DNA of 64,000 nt from AP-15 sp963703745 (GCA_963703745.1 CAVPFL010000005.1:248001-312000), one strand, 5' to 3'. Shown: positions 9,716 through 18,694, numbered from the stretch's first letter. The notes: generated by a model not told the origin, from the letters alone. A program made the numbers and translations.

Positions 9716-9887
9716 GTGCGGCGCGGTCATCTGTTTGACCCAGTTCGACCCAGGCCTGGAACTCGCCCGGCCGATCGCCGGTATCCTCGCCGATCTCGAA
9801 CATCGTCACGACGACGACTTTGATCGGGATTTGCGGCCGCGGAGCGGCGACCCCTTCCGTGCCGTGCATGCGAACCGACGCCATCAA
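9716..9887 (-). pseudogene. 5' remnant of a purine nucleoside permease-like gene
   Basis: The short frame reads IPIKVVVVTMFEIGEDTG and RPGEFQAWVEL, the start of mature NUP-type purine nucleoside permeases. It then runs into unrelated sequence belonging to the serine hydrolase remnant. The usual signal peptide is poorly represented. Only about 50 codons survive. Confidence 0.55.
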
Positions 9888-9953
9888 TCTCTCGCTCTAA
9901 AATGCGACGTAGCCCTGTGGCCTGCTCTTCCTCGCAATTCCAGAGACTCCGCA

Positions 9954-10433
9954 CTATAGCCCGATCGCTCCTGTAAGCGACCGCCGACCGATGTTCTCTG
10001 CGATCATGAGCAGGTAGCCGTCCGGGTCCTGTATGAAGACTTCCTTCTGTCCGGTCTCATAATCGCCGGTCCTGCGCCACACTTCACGTGGCCCTAGATA
10101 GATTGGCCAGCTGCTTGCCTCCAATGCAGATAGCACCCGCGCGATGCTCCCGAAATAGAACTGGAACATGGCGCCCTGGCCAAGGGGAAAGTCGAGTGGG
10201 CCGGTCTCGAAACGACCATGCCGCTGGCACAGCATGATCTGATGGCCCTCCGGATGCTCCAGATAAACGAACCGCTCCTCGGGCCTCTCGAACGCCGTCG
10301 CAAAGCCCAGAAGGTCCCGCCAGAACAAAAGGCTCGCCTTCAGATCGCTGACGTGGATCTCGACGACCATGCGCGCCCTATCGCCCCGCAACAGCCCGCC
10401 TACAGACGCGGTCGCTTTTCCTGCTTCTGCCAT
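9954..10433 (-). CDS. Glyoxalase/bleomycin-resistance (VOC) family protein
   Basis: 159 residues. The VOC core starts MVVEIHVSDLKASLLFWRDL and continues with ERFVYLEHPEGHQIMLCQ and a C-terminal KEVFIQDPDGYLLMIAENIG, the latter two carrying typical metal- or drug-binding positions. The ATG at 10433 follows an ACGAGGA ribosome site, and 10370 is an alternative. The frame stays open upstream into an acetyltransferase remnant, so a longer fused product from further upstream cannot be excluded. Confidence 0.8.
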   Translation of the reverse strand: MAEAGKATASVGGLLRGDRARMVVEIHVSDLKASLLFWRDLLGFATAFERPEERFVYLEHPEGHQIMLCQRHGRFETGPLDFPLGQGAMFQFYFGSIARVLSALEASSWPIYLGPREVWRRTGDYETGQKEVFIQDPDGYLLMIAENIGRRSLTGAIGL

Positions 10434-10509
10434 CTCATCCTCGTTTGCTACGCCTGGAGGGGCCAGCGTCCGCGCCGGCTCGGAGGTATTTCCTGAACCC
10501 AAGCCGCTT

Positions 10510-10926
10510 GTGGCCGGGTAGGAAATTATCAATTCCGCGAATTGCTCGAAGCCCAGCTTCGGGTGGAAATCGGGGGCCTGCCAGGATTGGGTCCACAAAT
10601 AAATCCCGCTAAGACCGCAATCGCGCGCCGCTTGCTCGGCCTTGCGCAACACGGCTACCGGAGCCGCGAAACGGCTTTTCAATCCAAACCAGCTCAACGT
10701 CGAGCCAATTGAAGAAAATCTTGCCGATCAGTCCGCCGACAACCCGATCTGGAGACAGTGCCAATACCGAGAAAGGCACATCGTCGTCCCACATTGTCCG
10801 GGCCGTGTCCGGCAGCCGCATGGACGCGAGCGCACCCGCCGCCTCGGCATGTTCCGTCAGGCAAGCCTTGGCTGCCTTTTCCTCGCCGGCGCTCGCAATC
10901 CGTATTTCCAGCCGATAGGAAACCAT
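10510..10926 (-). pseudogene. GNAT N-acetyltransferase, frameshifted
   Basis: A GGGAGG ribosome site precedes the ATG at 10926. The first frame reads YRLEIRIASAGEEKAAK to LVWIEKPFRGSG. Near 10660 the coding continues in a second frame (VAVLRKAEQAARDCGLSGIY, SWQAPDFHPKLGFEQFAEL), which is the acetyl-CoA and C-terminal part of a GNAT enzyme. One indel in the pantetheine-binding loop inactivates it. Its tail runs in frame into the VOC gene. Confidence 0.72.
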
Positions 10927-10961
10927 TGCAGAACCTCCCGGATTTGCCTTTCCCTGCCCGG

Positions 10962-11190
10962 TCAGAAAATTTCGGGACACCGGGGCGCCGCCTGTCCGGA
11001 AGATGACGTCCGCGTGACCGACAACACCGGGGAATACCTCTTGCACCCGTAGACCACGGACAAGCTGCGTCCAGCTAAAGCCGCCGAGGTAAACTGAACC
11101 GAGCGCGCTAAGGTCGCAGCGCAGACCGGGGGCTTCGTTCGTGCGCTCGACGCCACCAGAACCGATGCGCGAGCGATGGCGGCGTCCGTC
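10962..11190 (-). pseudogene. C-terminal remnant of an Eis-like acetyltransferase (SCP2-like domain)
   Basis: The minus strand reads APGLRCDLSALGSVYLGGFSWTQLVRG and HADVIFRTG, then changes frame to reach the usual APRCPEIF ending. This matches the sterol-carrier-like tail of Eis-type enhanced-survival acetyltransferases. The catalytic GNAT domains are absent. Confidence 0.5.
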
Positions 11191-11337
11191 CCTCAACGAT
11201 CGTGGCCGCCGGCGGAATGCGTGAGTTCGCCACCTATCGCATGGCGGCTGCCGCCCGGCTTTTTGCGATGATGATGGCATCGATAGCTTCGGCGCATCAT
11301 CGAGCCCCGGAATGCGGCAGGTGTCCGTGGGATTCGA

Positions 11338-11802
11338 TCATCGCCATGCAGGCAATCTTGGAGCCCAGCGATAGAGCACGTCCGGCTCGCGTTCCTCGTT
11401 TTCTGAGCCGTCGGTTTCTCGGATGGCGACGAAGCCGTGGCGCTCGTAGAACCGGCGCGCGGCTGTATTGCGCTGGAACGTCCACAGAGACAGGTTCTTC
11501 GCGCCAGTCCGCACCGCCTCGAGGAGCGCGGTTCCGATCCCGCGGCCCTGCGCGCACGGCAGAACATAGAGCTGATCGATCCAGCCCTCGCGAAAGGCGA
11601 TAATGCCAACGAGGAGGTCGCCCTCGAACGCGCCCAGGACGGTGCAGGTAGAGAAGACGTGTTCCTGATAGAAACGCCGATCTTCGTCCGGCGTGTGCAA
11701 CCCTGATAGCCAAGGCAACTGAGCGTCGAACGAAATGCGCTGAACAACGGCCGCGCGGCTCATTTCGTCCAGCCCCAGTCGTCTCAGCTCATATCCAGCC
11801 AT
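11338..11802 (-). CDS. GNAT N-acetyltransferase
   Basis: 154 residues with an intact GNAT fold: YELRRLGLDEMSRAAVVQRISFD start, WIDQLYVLPCAQGRGIGTALLEAV for acetyl-CoA binding, and NTAARRFYERHGFVAIRETDG. The final segment DVLYRW is typical of the subgroup. The substrate is unknown. It is one of the few undamaged acetyltransferase genes in the cluster. Confidence 0.87.
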   Translation of the reverse strand: MAGYELRRLGLDEMSRAAVVQRISFDAQLPWLSGLHTPDEDRRFYQEHVFSTCTVLGAFEGDLLVGIIAFREGWIDQLYVLPCAQGRGIGTALLEAVRTGAKNLSLWTFQRNTAARRFYERHGFVAIRETDGSENEEREPDVLYRWAPRLPAWR

Positions 11803-11926
11803 CAGGCTCCCAGCACCCCTAGCATGGCACCATGTGCCCGCGATGGGTCCCGATTTCCCTTTCCAATTGGCCCACTCGACCGGCTCGGTGACGAACCCGT
11901 GCTCGCATCTTGCCGGTTCCGGGCGG

Positions 11927-12682
11927 CTACGCGCCTTTTATGAACACGAACCACTCAATCTCTTCGGTTACAGGCCCGCCCGGGTTGATATTGGCGAGAT
12001 GAGCGCGAAGCGCCGCCATTCCCTGATCGAACTCCGTGTCGGACAGGCGCGCCAGAAAGGAATCGGCACGCAGTGCCGATTTATGGACGAAGCTTGGCCA
12101 GTCCGGAGCGATGGCTTCTATGACGATCTCATGGTGCCTCGGCGCAAAGCCGGCGGCGACAAAATTCGCGATAACGTCATCGCACGACGGCAAATCGGCA
12201 TCGAGCATGGCTCGTACCGCCGGAAAAAACTTTGGCACGACGACATCGTTTTCGCGCGTCCCGGTGCGGATGCAAACATAACCGCTCAGGCGCAGGACAC
12301 GCCGGCATTCTCGCGCCGCCGCAGCCGGGTCGCGCAGGTGATGATAGATCTGCGACATGAAGACGAGGTCGACGCGGCCGTCTGGGAGCGGAAGCTCGTG
12401 CGCCGCCGCCCGCCCAAATAATAAGACGGCACCCGTTGCCGATTTCAGCCGGGCCCGGTCGATCATTTTCTCGGATGGATCGAACCCGATGACGCGCGCA
12501 TCAAGTCCGGCTGCCAACATTTCGGAAAAGCGCCCGGTGCCACAGCCTAGGTCCACGACGAGCGATATCGCGGTCCGATCGACATGCGCCGACAGCAAGC
12601 CTTGCCAACGCCGGCGTCTCGCGGGCGTCAGCGCGCGCGCTTCATCGTAAGTCGCCGCGATGTCCGATTGATCGTAATCCAT
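11927..12682 (-). CDS. Class I SAM-dependent methyltransferase
   Basis: 251 residues. SAM-binding motif I is LVVDLGCGTGRFSEML, the acidic ribose-binding residue is in VIGFDPSEKM, and post-motif RVDLVFMSQIYHHLRDPAAAARECRRVL is of the Methyltransf_11 type. The C-terminal third carries no recognisable substrate domain. It is intact and transcribed against the conjugation genes. Confidence 0.85.
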   Translation of the reverse strand: MDYDQSDIAATYDEARALTPARRRRWQGLLSAHVDRTAISLVVDLGCGTGRFSEMLAAGLDARVIGFDPSEKMIDRARLKSATGAVLLFGRAAAHELPLPDGRVDLVFMSQIYHHLRDPAAAARECRRVLRLSGYVCIRTGTRENDVVVPKFFPAVRAMLDADLPSCDDVIANFVAAGFAPRHHEIVIEAIAPDWPSFVHKSALRADSFLARLSDTEFDQGMAALRAHLANINPGGPVTEEIEWFVFIKGA

Positions 12683-12878
12683 CGCAATGATCCTAGCGAA
12701 GGCGGCTTGACCCGGAACTGCTGCCCGCCGAAGGTTGGGTCCGGTCGATCGGCGATGCCCCTCGATAGCGAGATCCGAGCCCGTCCGTCCGATTTATCGG
12801 CTACCGCATCCTGCCCGACGCGCCGCCGCCATTCCGACTTGCACTTCTTGCAGATCCTCCGGCTGGTCATCCGTCGGC

Positions 12879-13120
12879 ATGTCCGCGACGAAAATCTTCT
12901 GCGGCCAGGTGTTGTGGGTCAGCACTGTAGTGCTCGCCTTCCTCTGGGCCGCGACGGAATGGACCGCGTGGCAACTTGATTTCCTCCTCCAGAGCCTTCG
13001 TTTGAGTTTCCCGAAGATGAATCGGACGATGACGCAACGACGGCGGCAGTGTCGCGCGAGGGGATGCGCACTGCCGCCCGGCAGGCGGCGCTCGATCCGG
13101 GCGATCGCATGGGACTCTAG
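12879..13120 (+). pseudogene. traG: traG (type IV coupling protein) reduced to its two ends
   Basis: The frame from the ATG at 12879 gives the TraG N-terminus (MSATKIFCGQVL, transmembrane VVLAFLWAATEWTAWQL). After about 35 codons a second frame gives the acidic C-terminus (EFPEDESDDD, AARQAALDPGDRMGL, stop 13120). The roughly 600 codons of VirD4-like ATPase between them are missing. copG follows 11 bp later, which is the normal gene order. Confidence 0.7.
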
Positions 13121-13131
13121 GCGCTTATTCC

Positions 13132-13599
13132 ATGAAGAACCGCCTGTACGTCTACCTCGATCCGGCGTTGTCTCGGTCACTGGTGGAATATGTCCAGCGT
13201 CGCGGCAAATCCAAATCGCTTGTCGCCGAGGCCGCGATCGGCTCCTTCCTGTCACCCGACGCTGCCGAGCGTCAGGAAGCCGCGATGACGCGGCGCCTGG
13301 ACCAGCTTGTCCGCCGAATGGAGCGGCTTCATCGCGATGTCGGCATCGCGGTCGAGACCATCGCGTTGTTCATCCGCTTCTGGCTGCTGGCGACACCTCA
13401 GCTGCCCGACCAGACGCAGCCGGCGATCCGAGCAAAGGGGATCGAGCGCTATGAGCGCTTTGTGACAGCACTCGTGGTCCTCGTTAGGGTGGGCATGGAG
13501 CCGGTTCTCGCCATCCGCCGCATAGGTCTTCACAGCCCATATCTTGCCCGAGGCGGCGAGCCGGGTGTCCGTGCTTCGGCGCCCGCGCCTCCAGTTTGA
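13132..13599 (+). CDS. CopG/ribbon-helix-helix regulator of the conjugation cluster, C-terminus altered
   Basis: Residues 1-45 form a ribbon-helix-helix DNA-binding domain (MKNRLYVYLDPALSRSLVEY, SKSLVAEAAIGSFLS). A helical region typical of the TraG-linked CopG family follows (RRLDQLVRRMERLHRDVGIAVET, FIRFWLLATPQLPDQ, AKGIERYERFV). After about residue 112 the sequence no longer fits the family. A junction with unrelated DNA (a cupin-like remnant) seems to replace the last 20 residues. It is normally placed between traG and trbB. Here trbB is 24 kb away. Confidence 0.75.
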   Translation: MKNRLYVYLDPALSRSLVEYVQRRGKSKSLVAEAAIGSFLSPDAAERQEAAMTRRLDQLVRRMERLHRDVGIAVETIALFIRFWLLATPQLPDQTQPAIRAKGIERYERFVTALVVLVRVGMEPVLAIRRIGLHSPYLARGGEPGVRASAPAPPV

Positions 13600-13625
13600 A
13601 GGACGTCGGCTTGCCTTCGACGATG
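13470..13625 (-). pseudogene. Possible cupin-domain gene fragment
   Basis: On the minus strand two frames give KPTSFKLEARAPKHGHP and then RLAASGKIWAVKTYAADGENRLHAHPNEDH, similar to the start of small cupin proteins with a His-rich metal site. It breaks off at the copG junction. This is a pattern-based call on a short stretch. Confidence 0.35.
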
Positions 13626-13830
13626 TGCCTTCACGTTGGCGCGGAGCTCCTCGGGGCTTCGCGCGATGGTCGCCGTTCCATCAGGCGGCCTGGCAAATCT
13701 CTGTTGTGTGAGCATCGGCCACGCTAAGCCGTTAGTTCACAACGCGCACCGCACATGCCTCGACAGGAAGTGCACCGTGATTGGTCGCGGTGTGTCATAG
13801 TGGGTCCCCTCGAACCAGCCGGAGCGGCCG

Positions 13831-14757
13831 ATGCCCGCAAAGCGCGCCTACGGCATGGACCAGGACTTCTATCCCTGGTCGCCGATTGTCGCTCGTCCCG
13901 TTCTCCGATGGCCGGAGGGCGCCCGGGTCGCCCTGGCGGTCATTGTCAACCTGGAGCATTGGGATTGGGAGGTGCCGGCCGATATGCCGGTGGCGGTGAG
14001 CCCGATGGGCGGTCCCGAGGGGATATGGACGGGTAACCAGCCCCAATTTCCCGATATCGGCGGCTACGGCAACCACGAATATGGCAACAGGGTTGGGATT
14101 TTCCGCATCTTCGCTGTGCTCGACAAGTACGGCATCACGCCGACACTCGCGCTCGACAAGGCGGTGGCCGACCATTATCCGACGCTCGTCGAGGAGGGCC
14201 AGCGGCGCGGCGCCGAGTTCATCGCGCACGGGCCGTCACGCCGGCATATCATCCATGTCGGCATGTCCGAAGATGAGGAGCGCCAATATATCCGCGCCTC
14301 GATCGCGGCGGTTGAGCGGGCGACGCGCACGCGCCCTGTCGGTTGGTCCGGTCCCGATTTCCAGGAGACGCCGAACACTCCCAACCTGCTTGCCGCAGAA
14401 GGCATTCGCTACGTCTGCGATTGGGGCAATGACGAGCAGCCCTATCGGATGACGCCGAAGACCGGCGAGCTCTACTCGCTAGGCGTCAACGCCTATCTCG
14501 ATGACAACTACATCCACTTGCACGGCCGGCGAACGATCGACGAAGTCAACTTGCTATGGCGCGAGTGGTTCGACGGCCTCTACGCCGACGGTGCCGTCAC
14601 CGGGCGAATGATGGTGCTGCATCTGCACCCGTGGATTATGGGCCAGCCTTGGCGCATCCGGCACCTCGATGCGGTGCTGGGTCACATCTGCGCTCACCAA
14701 GGCGTATGGAAGGCCACCGGCAGTGAGATAATCGACTGGTTCAAGGTGCAGTCCTAA
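13831..14757 (+). CDS. Polysaccharide deacetylase-family hydrolase
   Basis: 308 residues of the NodB/PuuE-like group. The start is DFYPWSPIVARPVLRWPEGARVALAVIVNLEHW, followed by EYGNRVGIFRIFAVLDKYGI, the FIAHGPSRRHI motif, and a late FDGLYADGAVTGRMMVLHLHPWIMGQPWRI. Members hydrolyse N-acyl or ureide C-N bonds. This subgroup (a polysaccharide deacetylase domain without a signal peptide) is often near purine or amide catabolism genes, but no such partner is seen here. A GGAG ribosome site lies 8 bp before the ATG. The gene is intact. Confidence 0.85.
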   Translation: MPAKRAYGMDQDFYPWSPIVARPVLRWPEGARVALAVIVNLEHWDWEVPADMPVAVSPMGGPEGIWTGNQPQFPDIGGYGNHEYGNRVGIFRIFAVLDKYGITPTLALDKAVADHYPTLVEEGQRRGAEFIAHGPSRRHIIHVGMSEDEERQYIRASIAAVERATRTRPVGWSGPDFQETPNTPNLLAAEGIRYVCDWGNDEQPYRMTPKTGELYSLGVNAYLDDNYIHLHGRRTIDEVNLLWREWFDGLYADGAVTGRMMVLHLHPWIMGQPWRIRHLDAVLGHICAHQGVWKATGSEIIDWFKVQS

Positions 14758-14795
14758 TGAACTGGTCTCTGTCCAGCCTGATCGAGATTGCCTCG

Positions 14796-14830
14796 CTCGC
14801 AATGACACCACAATTAGCTGTCATTGCGAG
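14796..14830. repeat. REP-like perfect palindrome after the deacetylase gene
   Basis: CTCGCAATGACA (14796-14807) and TGTCATTGCGAG (14819-14830) form a perfect 12-bp stem with an 11-base loop, 40 bp after the deacetylase stop. TGTCATTGCGAG is the core of dispersed intergenic palindromes known in several bacterial groups. It could also act as a weak terminator or mRNA stabiliser. Confidence 0.7.
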
Positions 14831-14986
14831 TTCACAGCGGCCTAGCGGCCGACCCTCCTGGATGAAACTAGCCGCGACGCCCGATGACCAACCGGGAACA
14901 TGCCTGACACGATAGACCAGCTATATGGCTGATACGTTCTCGGTTTGTTCAATCAGCTGCCCTTTGGCGGCGTGACGGGGTGCGAG

Positions 14987-15093
14987 GGCTTGTCCAGGTA
15001 GTCCACAGGAGGGACCCGCGCGGAGCGCAGCGACCGCCACGAGTTGGGCGGAGCGGAGCGCAGGAGGTCCCTGTGGACTCACCTGGGCAAGCC
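14987..15093. repeat. Long imperfect inverted repeat, about 28-bp arms
   Basis: The left arm (14987-15016) and right arm (15066-15093) share GGCTTG-CCAGGT and AGTCCACAG with a GGACC end. There is one substitution and two small length differences. The roughly 50-bp centre is GC-rich with repeated GCGGAGCGCAG-type motifs. It could be a small non-autonomous mobile unit or the end of the adjacent IS481 remnant. Confidence 0.6.
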
Positions 15094-15229
15094 CGCCTCA
15101 TCTGAGCTCCGACGGCTTCAGCGGCACCGGGTGGGCGGCCGGTCCTAGAGTTTGCGGATGACGTGGCGGCGGCGGCAGCGAAGCGGCAGATCCCGAGGTC
15201 AATGTCGGCAAACCGGACAAGCCAGTTGT

Positions 15230-15445
15230 CGGCTTCGGTTTCGGCAATACCAACAGGCGCCGATCAGCGCTGAGAAAGATCATCTCGCCGCCCCAGCGGA
15301 TCTCGCCATTGCTGCGCACCCTACGCACGGCATGATCGGCATCGTACCAGGGCTCCTCGATCTTATTGGGATAGGCTCGCGGCGATTGTCGTTGAAATCG
15401 TTGCGGAAGCGGTCGAAGCGCGCCTGCTGCTCGCGGTTTATCGGA
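15230..15445 (-). pseudogene. IS481-family transposase C-terminal remnant
   Basis: The minus strand reads QARFDRFRNDFNDNR, then after an internal deletion SPRAYPNKIEEPWYDADHAVRRV and SNGEIRWGGEMIFLS. These are the DDE-end and C-terminal blocks of IS481-type (rve) transposases. The catalytic domain is missing. Confidence 0.6.
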
Positions 15446-15489
15446 ACACGCTATACTGGTTCTGAAGGCAATACGCGCGAGTGCTCTAC

Positions 15490-15976
15490 CATAGGTCTGG
15501 ATCTCGCGTGATGCCCATCCCCGCGCGGACCGATCGCGCGTTCGAGTGCCTTGAGGCCGAGCCGCCCGGACGCGTTGTTGTCGACCACCTCGCCCCTCGA
15601 TCCCGACGCGCGCCCTCGTCTGCAGGAATGCGAGATAGTTCGACAGATACTCGGACCGCACGGTGATGACGCGGTCGCTCCGCGGAACGCAACCGCGTAG
15701 AACGCCATGTCCCACGCCCGCGTCGCGCTTTCCACGAACGCGATCTCGCCCCACTTTTGCGTCAATCAAAATGGCGATGGCGTCCTAGACATCCGCGACG
15801 CGACCCTCTGCTTCGGCCTTAGCCTTGTAACCGCCGATGGCGGCCCTCGCGCGCCAGGTGGCTCGTCACCGCGTCGAGCACCAGGCGCGGCAGGCAGAAG
15901 CCCCGCGTTGTTGAAGTGGACCAGGTTGGTAACATCGGGCGTGACCGATCTGCGCGACGGCACGTTCGATGGTCAT
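15490..15976 (-). pseudogene. 5' half of a class V aminotransferase gene, several frameshifts
   Basis: Pieces in different minus-strand frames follow the family order: MTIERAVAQI, DVTNLVHFNNAG, LVLDAVTSHLARE, VGEIAFVESATRAWDMAFYAVAFR, DRVITVRSEYLSNYLAFLQTRARVGIE and VVDNNASGRLGLKALERAIGPR. These belong to the N-terminal half of a cysteine-desulfurase-like PLP enzyme. The PLP-lysine part is gone, cut at the IS481 remnant. Confidence 0.6.
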
Positions 15977-16199
15977 CTGTTTGCTTCCTCCGGTGGACGC
16001 GGTGCTCGGCAGTCACGCTAGAGTTCGCCGGCCGCGGCTTCTTCGTCGCCCTTCCGCCATCAGGCATTTCCAGCCGATCGTAACGGCGGGGTGCAAGTGC
16101 CGCGTCCGTCCGAATAGCCGGCCTCGGAATATCGCCGATTGGTTCGGGACGACCTGGCCTTACGAAGGTGCAGGACTTAGCGGATCGTGCATATCTCAA

Positions 16200-17848
16200 G
16201 CAGACCGTGTGAAAAGTCGTAGGTAGTGGATTCCAACGCGGCGTATGACGCGGTAGAATCTGGCATGACGTACATCTCGGGCCCCGACCGCTCCCAGATA
16301 TTGCTGCTGCCGGAGGTGGTCGACGATTATGTCGGCGCGGACAACCCGGTGCGGTTTATTGATGCTTTTGTCGATGGGCTGGATCTTGCGACGGCATCGT
16401 TTAGCCGTGTTGAGCCGAAGGTGACAGGCCGCCCGGGCTATTCGCCTGCGGATCTGCTGAAGCTTTACATTTACGGCTACCTGAACCGAGTGCGATCAAG
16501 CCGCCGGCTGGAGGCCGAAACCCACCGCAACATCGAGGTGATCTGGCTGCTGCGGCATTTGAAGCCGGACTTCAAGACGATCGCTGACTTCCGGCGCGAC
16601 AACCGCAACGCCTTCCGCCAAGTGTTCCGTCAGTTTGTGCTGCTCTGCCGTCAACTGGACCTGTTTGGCCGGGAGTTGCTGGCGGTGGACGGCACGCGGA
16701 TCAAGGCAGTCAACAACAAGGATCGCAATTTCACGCGGGCGTCTCTGACCCAATTCATCAAAGCCGCTGACGCCAAGCTCGAGGACTATCTTCGGCGTCT
16801 CGACAAGAGCGACGCCACCGAGAGCGGGAAGGACGGCTCGCGCGTCAAAAACCTGGCCGAGAAGATCGCTGCAATCCAGGAGCGGCGTGAGTGGCACAAG
16901 GAAATGCTGGCGGAACTGGACCAGACTGGGGAAAGTCAGATCTCGCTCACCGACCCCGACAGCCGAGCGATGGCGGCACATACGCATGTTGCGGTCGGCT
17001 ACAACGTGCAGGTCGCGGTCGATGCCAAGCACAAGCTGATCGTCGAGCAGCAAGTCACGAACCAAGTTGTGGATATGGGTCTGCTGGCTCAGACCGCCGA
17101 ACCGGCAAAAGAGGTTCTCGGCGTGGAGCGGATCGCGGTCGTGGCCGACCGGGGCTATTTCAAGATCGAGGACATCGAGGCCTGCGAGAAGGCCGGGATC
17201 GACCCTTACGTGCCGCGTCCCCAGCGTGGTCCGTCGGTCAGAGCGGGTCTGTTTCGCAAAGATGAGTTCAGCTACGACCCAACCAGCGACAGCTTTCTCT
17301 GCCCCGCAGGTCAGCACCTTCATCCCTATTCGTCTTCCCTTATGCGTGGCTTGAAGAAGATCAATTACCGCAACAGCCAAGCCTGTCGAGGCTGCGCGAT
17401 CCGATCGCAGTGTACCGGCAACCAGTTCCGTTCCGTATCCCGTCTCGAGAACGCGGCCGTATTGGACCGAATGCAGGCCCGCATAGCGCAGCGTCCTGAC
17501 ATCTTTGACCAACGCCGCGAGACGGTCGAACACCCGTTTGGCTCGATCAAGCAATGGATGAACCAGGGTGCGTTTCTGATGCGAGGGTTGGAGAAAGTGC
17601 GCGGCGAGTTCAGCTTGACCGCGCTCGCCTACAATCTCAGGCGCGTCCTCAATATCGTGGAACTGCCAAAGCTGATTGCCGCGCTCCCGGCCTAAATGCC
17701 GCGCCTGAGCGTCTCCCGATCAACTCTAAGACATCCCCAAGCGTCCCTACATTGGACAGATCTTCTCAACCGAATGGTGCGGTTCACATAACACTGAGCC
17801 CCTCATTGCCGGTGCACCACTGCAAAGCAGCGTTTCCACACGGTCTGC
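16200..17848. mobile_element. IS1182-family insertion sequence, complete
   Basis: Terminal inverted repeats GCAGACCGTGTGAAAA (from 16200) and its near-perfect complement ending at 17848 (one mismatch, GTGTGGAAA) bound a 1649-bp element. It carries one full transposase gene, and the 150-bp tail after the gene belongs to the element. No clear target duplication is visible. Confidence 0.78.
16265..17695 (+). CDS. IS1182-family transposase
   Basis: 476 residues. The N-terminal DUF772 region (GYSPADLLKLYIYGYLNRVRSSRRLE) is followed by a DDE core: first Asp in LLAVDGTRIKAV, second in RIAVVADRGYFK and Glu in RETVEHPFGSIKQWM. A Cys-rich CRGCAIRSQC cluster lies between them. The frame is open and probably functional. 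Confidence 0.93.
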   Translation: MTYISGPDRSQILLLPEVVDDYVGADNPVRFIDAFVDGLDLATASFSRVEPKVTGRPGYSPADLLKLYIYGYLNRVRSSRRLEAETHRNIEVIWLLRHLKPDFKTIADFRRDNRNAFRQVFRQFVLLCRQLDLFGRELLAVDGTRIKAVNNKDRNFTRASLTQFIKAADAKLEDYLRRLDKSDATESGKDGSRVKNLAEKIAAIQERREWHKEMLAELDQTGESQISLTDPDSRAMAAHTHVAVGYNVQVAVDAKHKLIVEQQVTNQVVDMGLLAQTAEPAKEVLGVERIAVVADRGYFKIEDIEACEKAGIDPYVPRPQRGPSVRAGLFRKDEFSYDPTSDSFLCPAGQHLHPYSSSLMRGLKKINYRNSQACRGCAIRSQCTGNQFRSVSRLENAAVLDRMQARIAQRPDIFDQRRETVEHPFGSIKQWMNQGAFLMRGLEKVRGEFSLTALAYNLRRVLNIVELPKLIAALPA

Positions 17849-17873
17849 AAGATTTTTGCAGCGCTGCCGCGGC

Positions 17874-18503
17874 TCAGCCTTCGCGGATGGGAGATGGTTG
17901 CACCCGATTGCCCCGGACTGATTGGAGCAAGATACCGGCCAATTCGGTTGTGCCTTGCAGGGCCGCGAACGGAATGGGTTCAGCGGGCGGCTTCGTTCCT
18001 TCGCTGAGGCGGAGTTGCCAGTAACCGATGTCCTGCCAGCGTCCCAACTTGAAGCCAATATCCTTGTGAATGCCGATGAGCGCAAAGCCCATCAATTCGT
18101 GCAAGCCCACGCTTCCGACGTTCGGCTACACAATTTCGGAGAACACCGACCGGAAGCCCTGTAATCGCAGGATAGCGAGGAGCGCCCAGTAGAGACTGCG
18201 GCCAACTCCGTCGCGGCGCTCCTCGTTGCGGACGTAAATGGTTCCATCGACCGTCCAGCGGTAGCCAGGCCGCTGGCTGTGTTTTGCGGCATAGGTGTAG
18301 CCGACGACCGCACCTTCGCGCTCTGCGACGAGCCAAGGATGCGTCAGGGTCGTGTCGGCGATCCGCTGTGCCATAACGGCGGCCGAGGGCGCGTCTGTTT
18401 CGAACGACACTGCGGTGTCGCGAACATAGGGCGCGTAGACTGTAGCTACCGCCTCGGCGTCACTTTCCAGCGCAGGACGGATCAGCAGGCCAGAGGAACC
18501 CAT
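17874..18503 (-). pseudogene. Phosphinothricin-type GNAT acetyltransferase with in-frame TAG
   Basis: One frame of 210 codons from the ATG at 18503. IRPALESDAEAVATVYAPYVRDTAVSFET, WLVAEREGAVVGYTYA and RDGVGRSLYWALLAILRLQGFRSV are followed by a TAG at 18126-18128. Without a frame change it continues PNVGSVGLHELMGFALIGIHKDIGFKLGRW and WQLRL. This is the Pat/Bar-like family, which acetylates small amines. The stop replaces one codon (TTG to TAG is simplest) and removes the acceptor-side C-terminal lobe. Confidence 0.8.
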
Positions 18504-18625
18504 GTGATCACGGTAGCGCAGACGATGAGAATTGGGAAGCCAAGCATCGCAATGCGTGTGAGGGCCGCCGCCGCGAATCACCCCTCGGCGAACCGGAAAA
18601 GAGACCGCTGAAAACGAGCTAAACC

Positions 18626-18690
18626 CCTCTCAAAACTCACTCTTGATTTCGGCCTCGCAAAAGATGAAAGCGCGGTTGAGTTTCGAGAGG
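18626..18690. promoter_or_regulatory. Inverted repeat before the serine recombinase gene
   Basis: CCTCTCAAAACTCA (18626-18639) and TGAGTTTCGAGAGG (18677-18690) are inverted copies with one mismatch, 37 bp apart, ending 4 bp before the recombinase ATG at 18695. The position fits an operator or a recombinase-binding subsite of a res-like site. Confidence 0.5.
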
Positions 18691-18694
18691 ATTC

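Noticed and set aside
14987..15093. CRISPR-like repeat structure
   Set aside because: Only two inverted arms, no regular spacers, no cas genes.
15098..15769. A 224-residue minus-strand ORF as a real protein
   Set aside because: It is a chance join of an aminotransferase remnant, an IS481 tail and low-complexity Pro-rich sequence.
740..18503. UGA or UAG/UAA recoding, since several genes have in-frame stops where a sense codon is expected
   Set aside because: Core genes use TGA, TAG and TAA as normal stops, all three stop types occur prematurely, and most affected genes also carry frameshifts. Decay explains it better.
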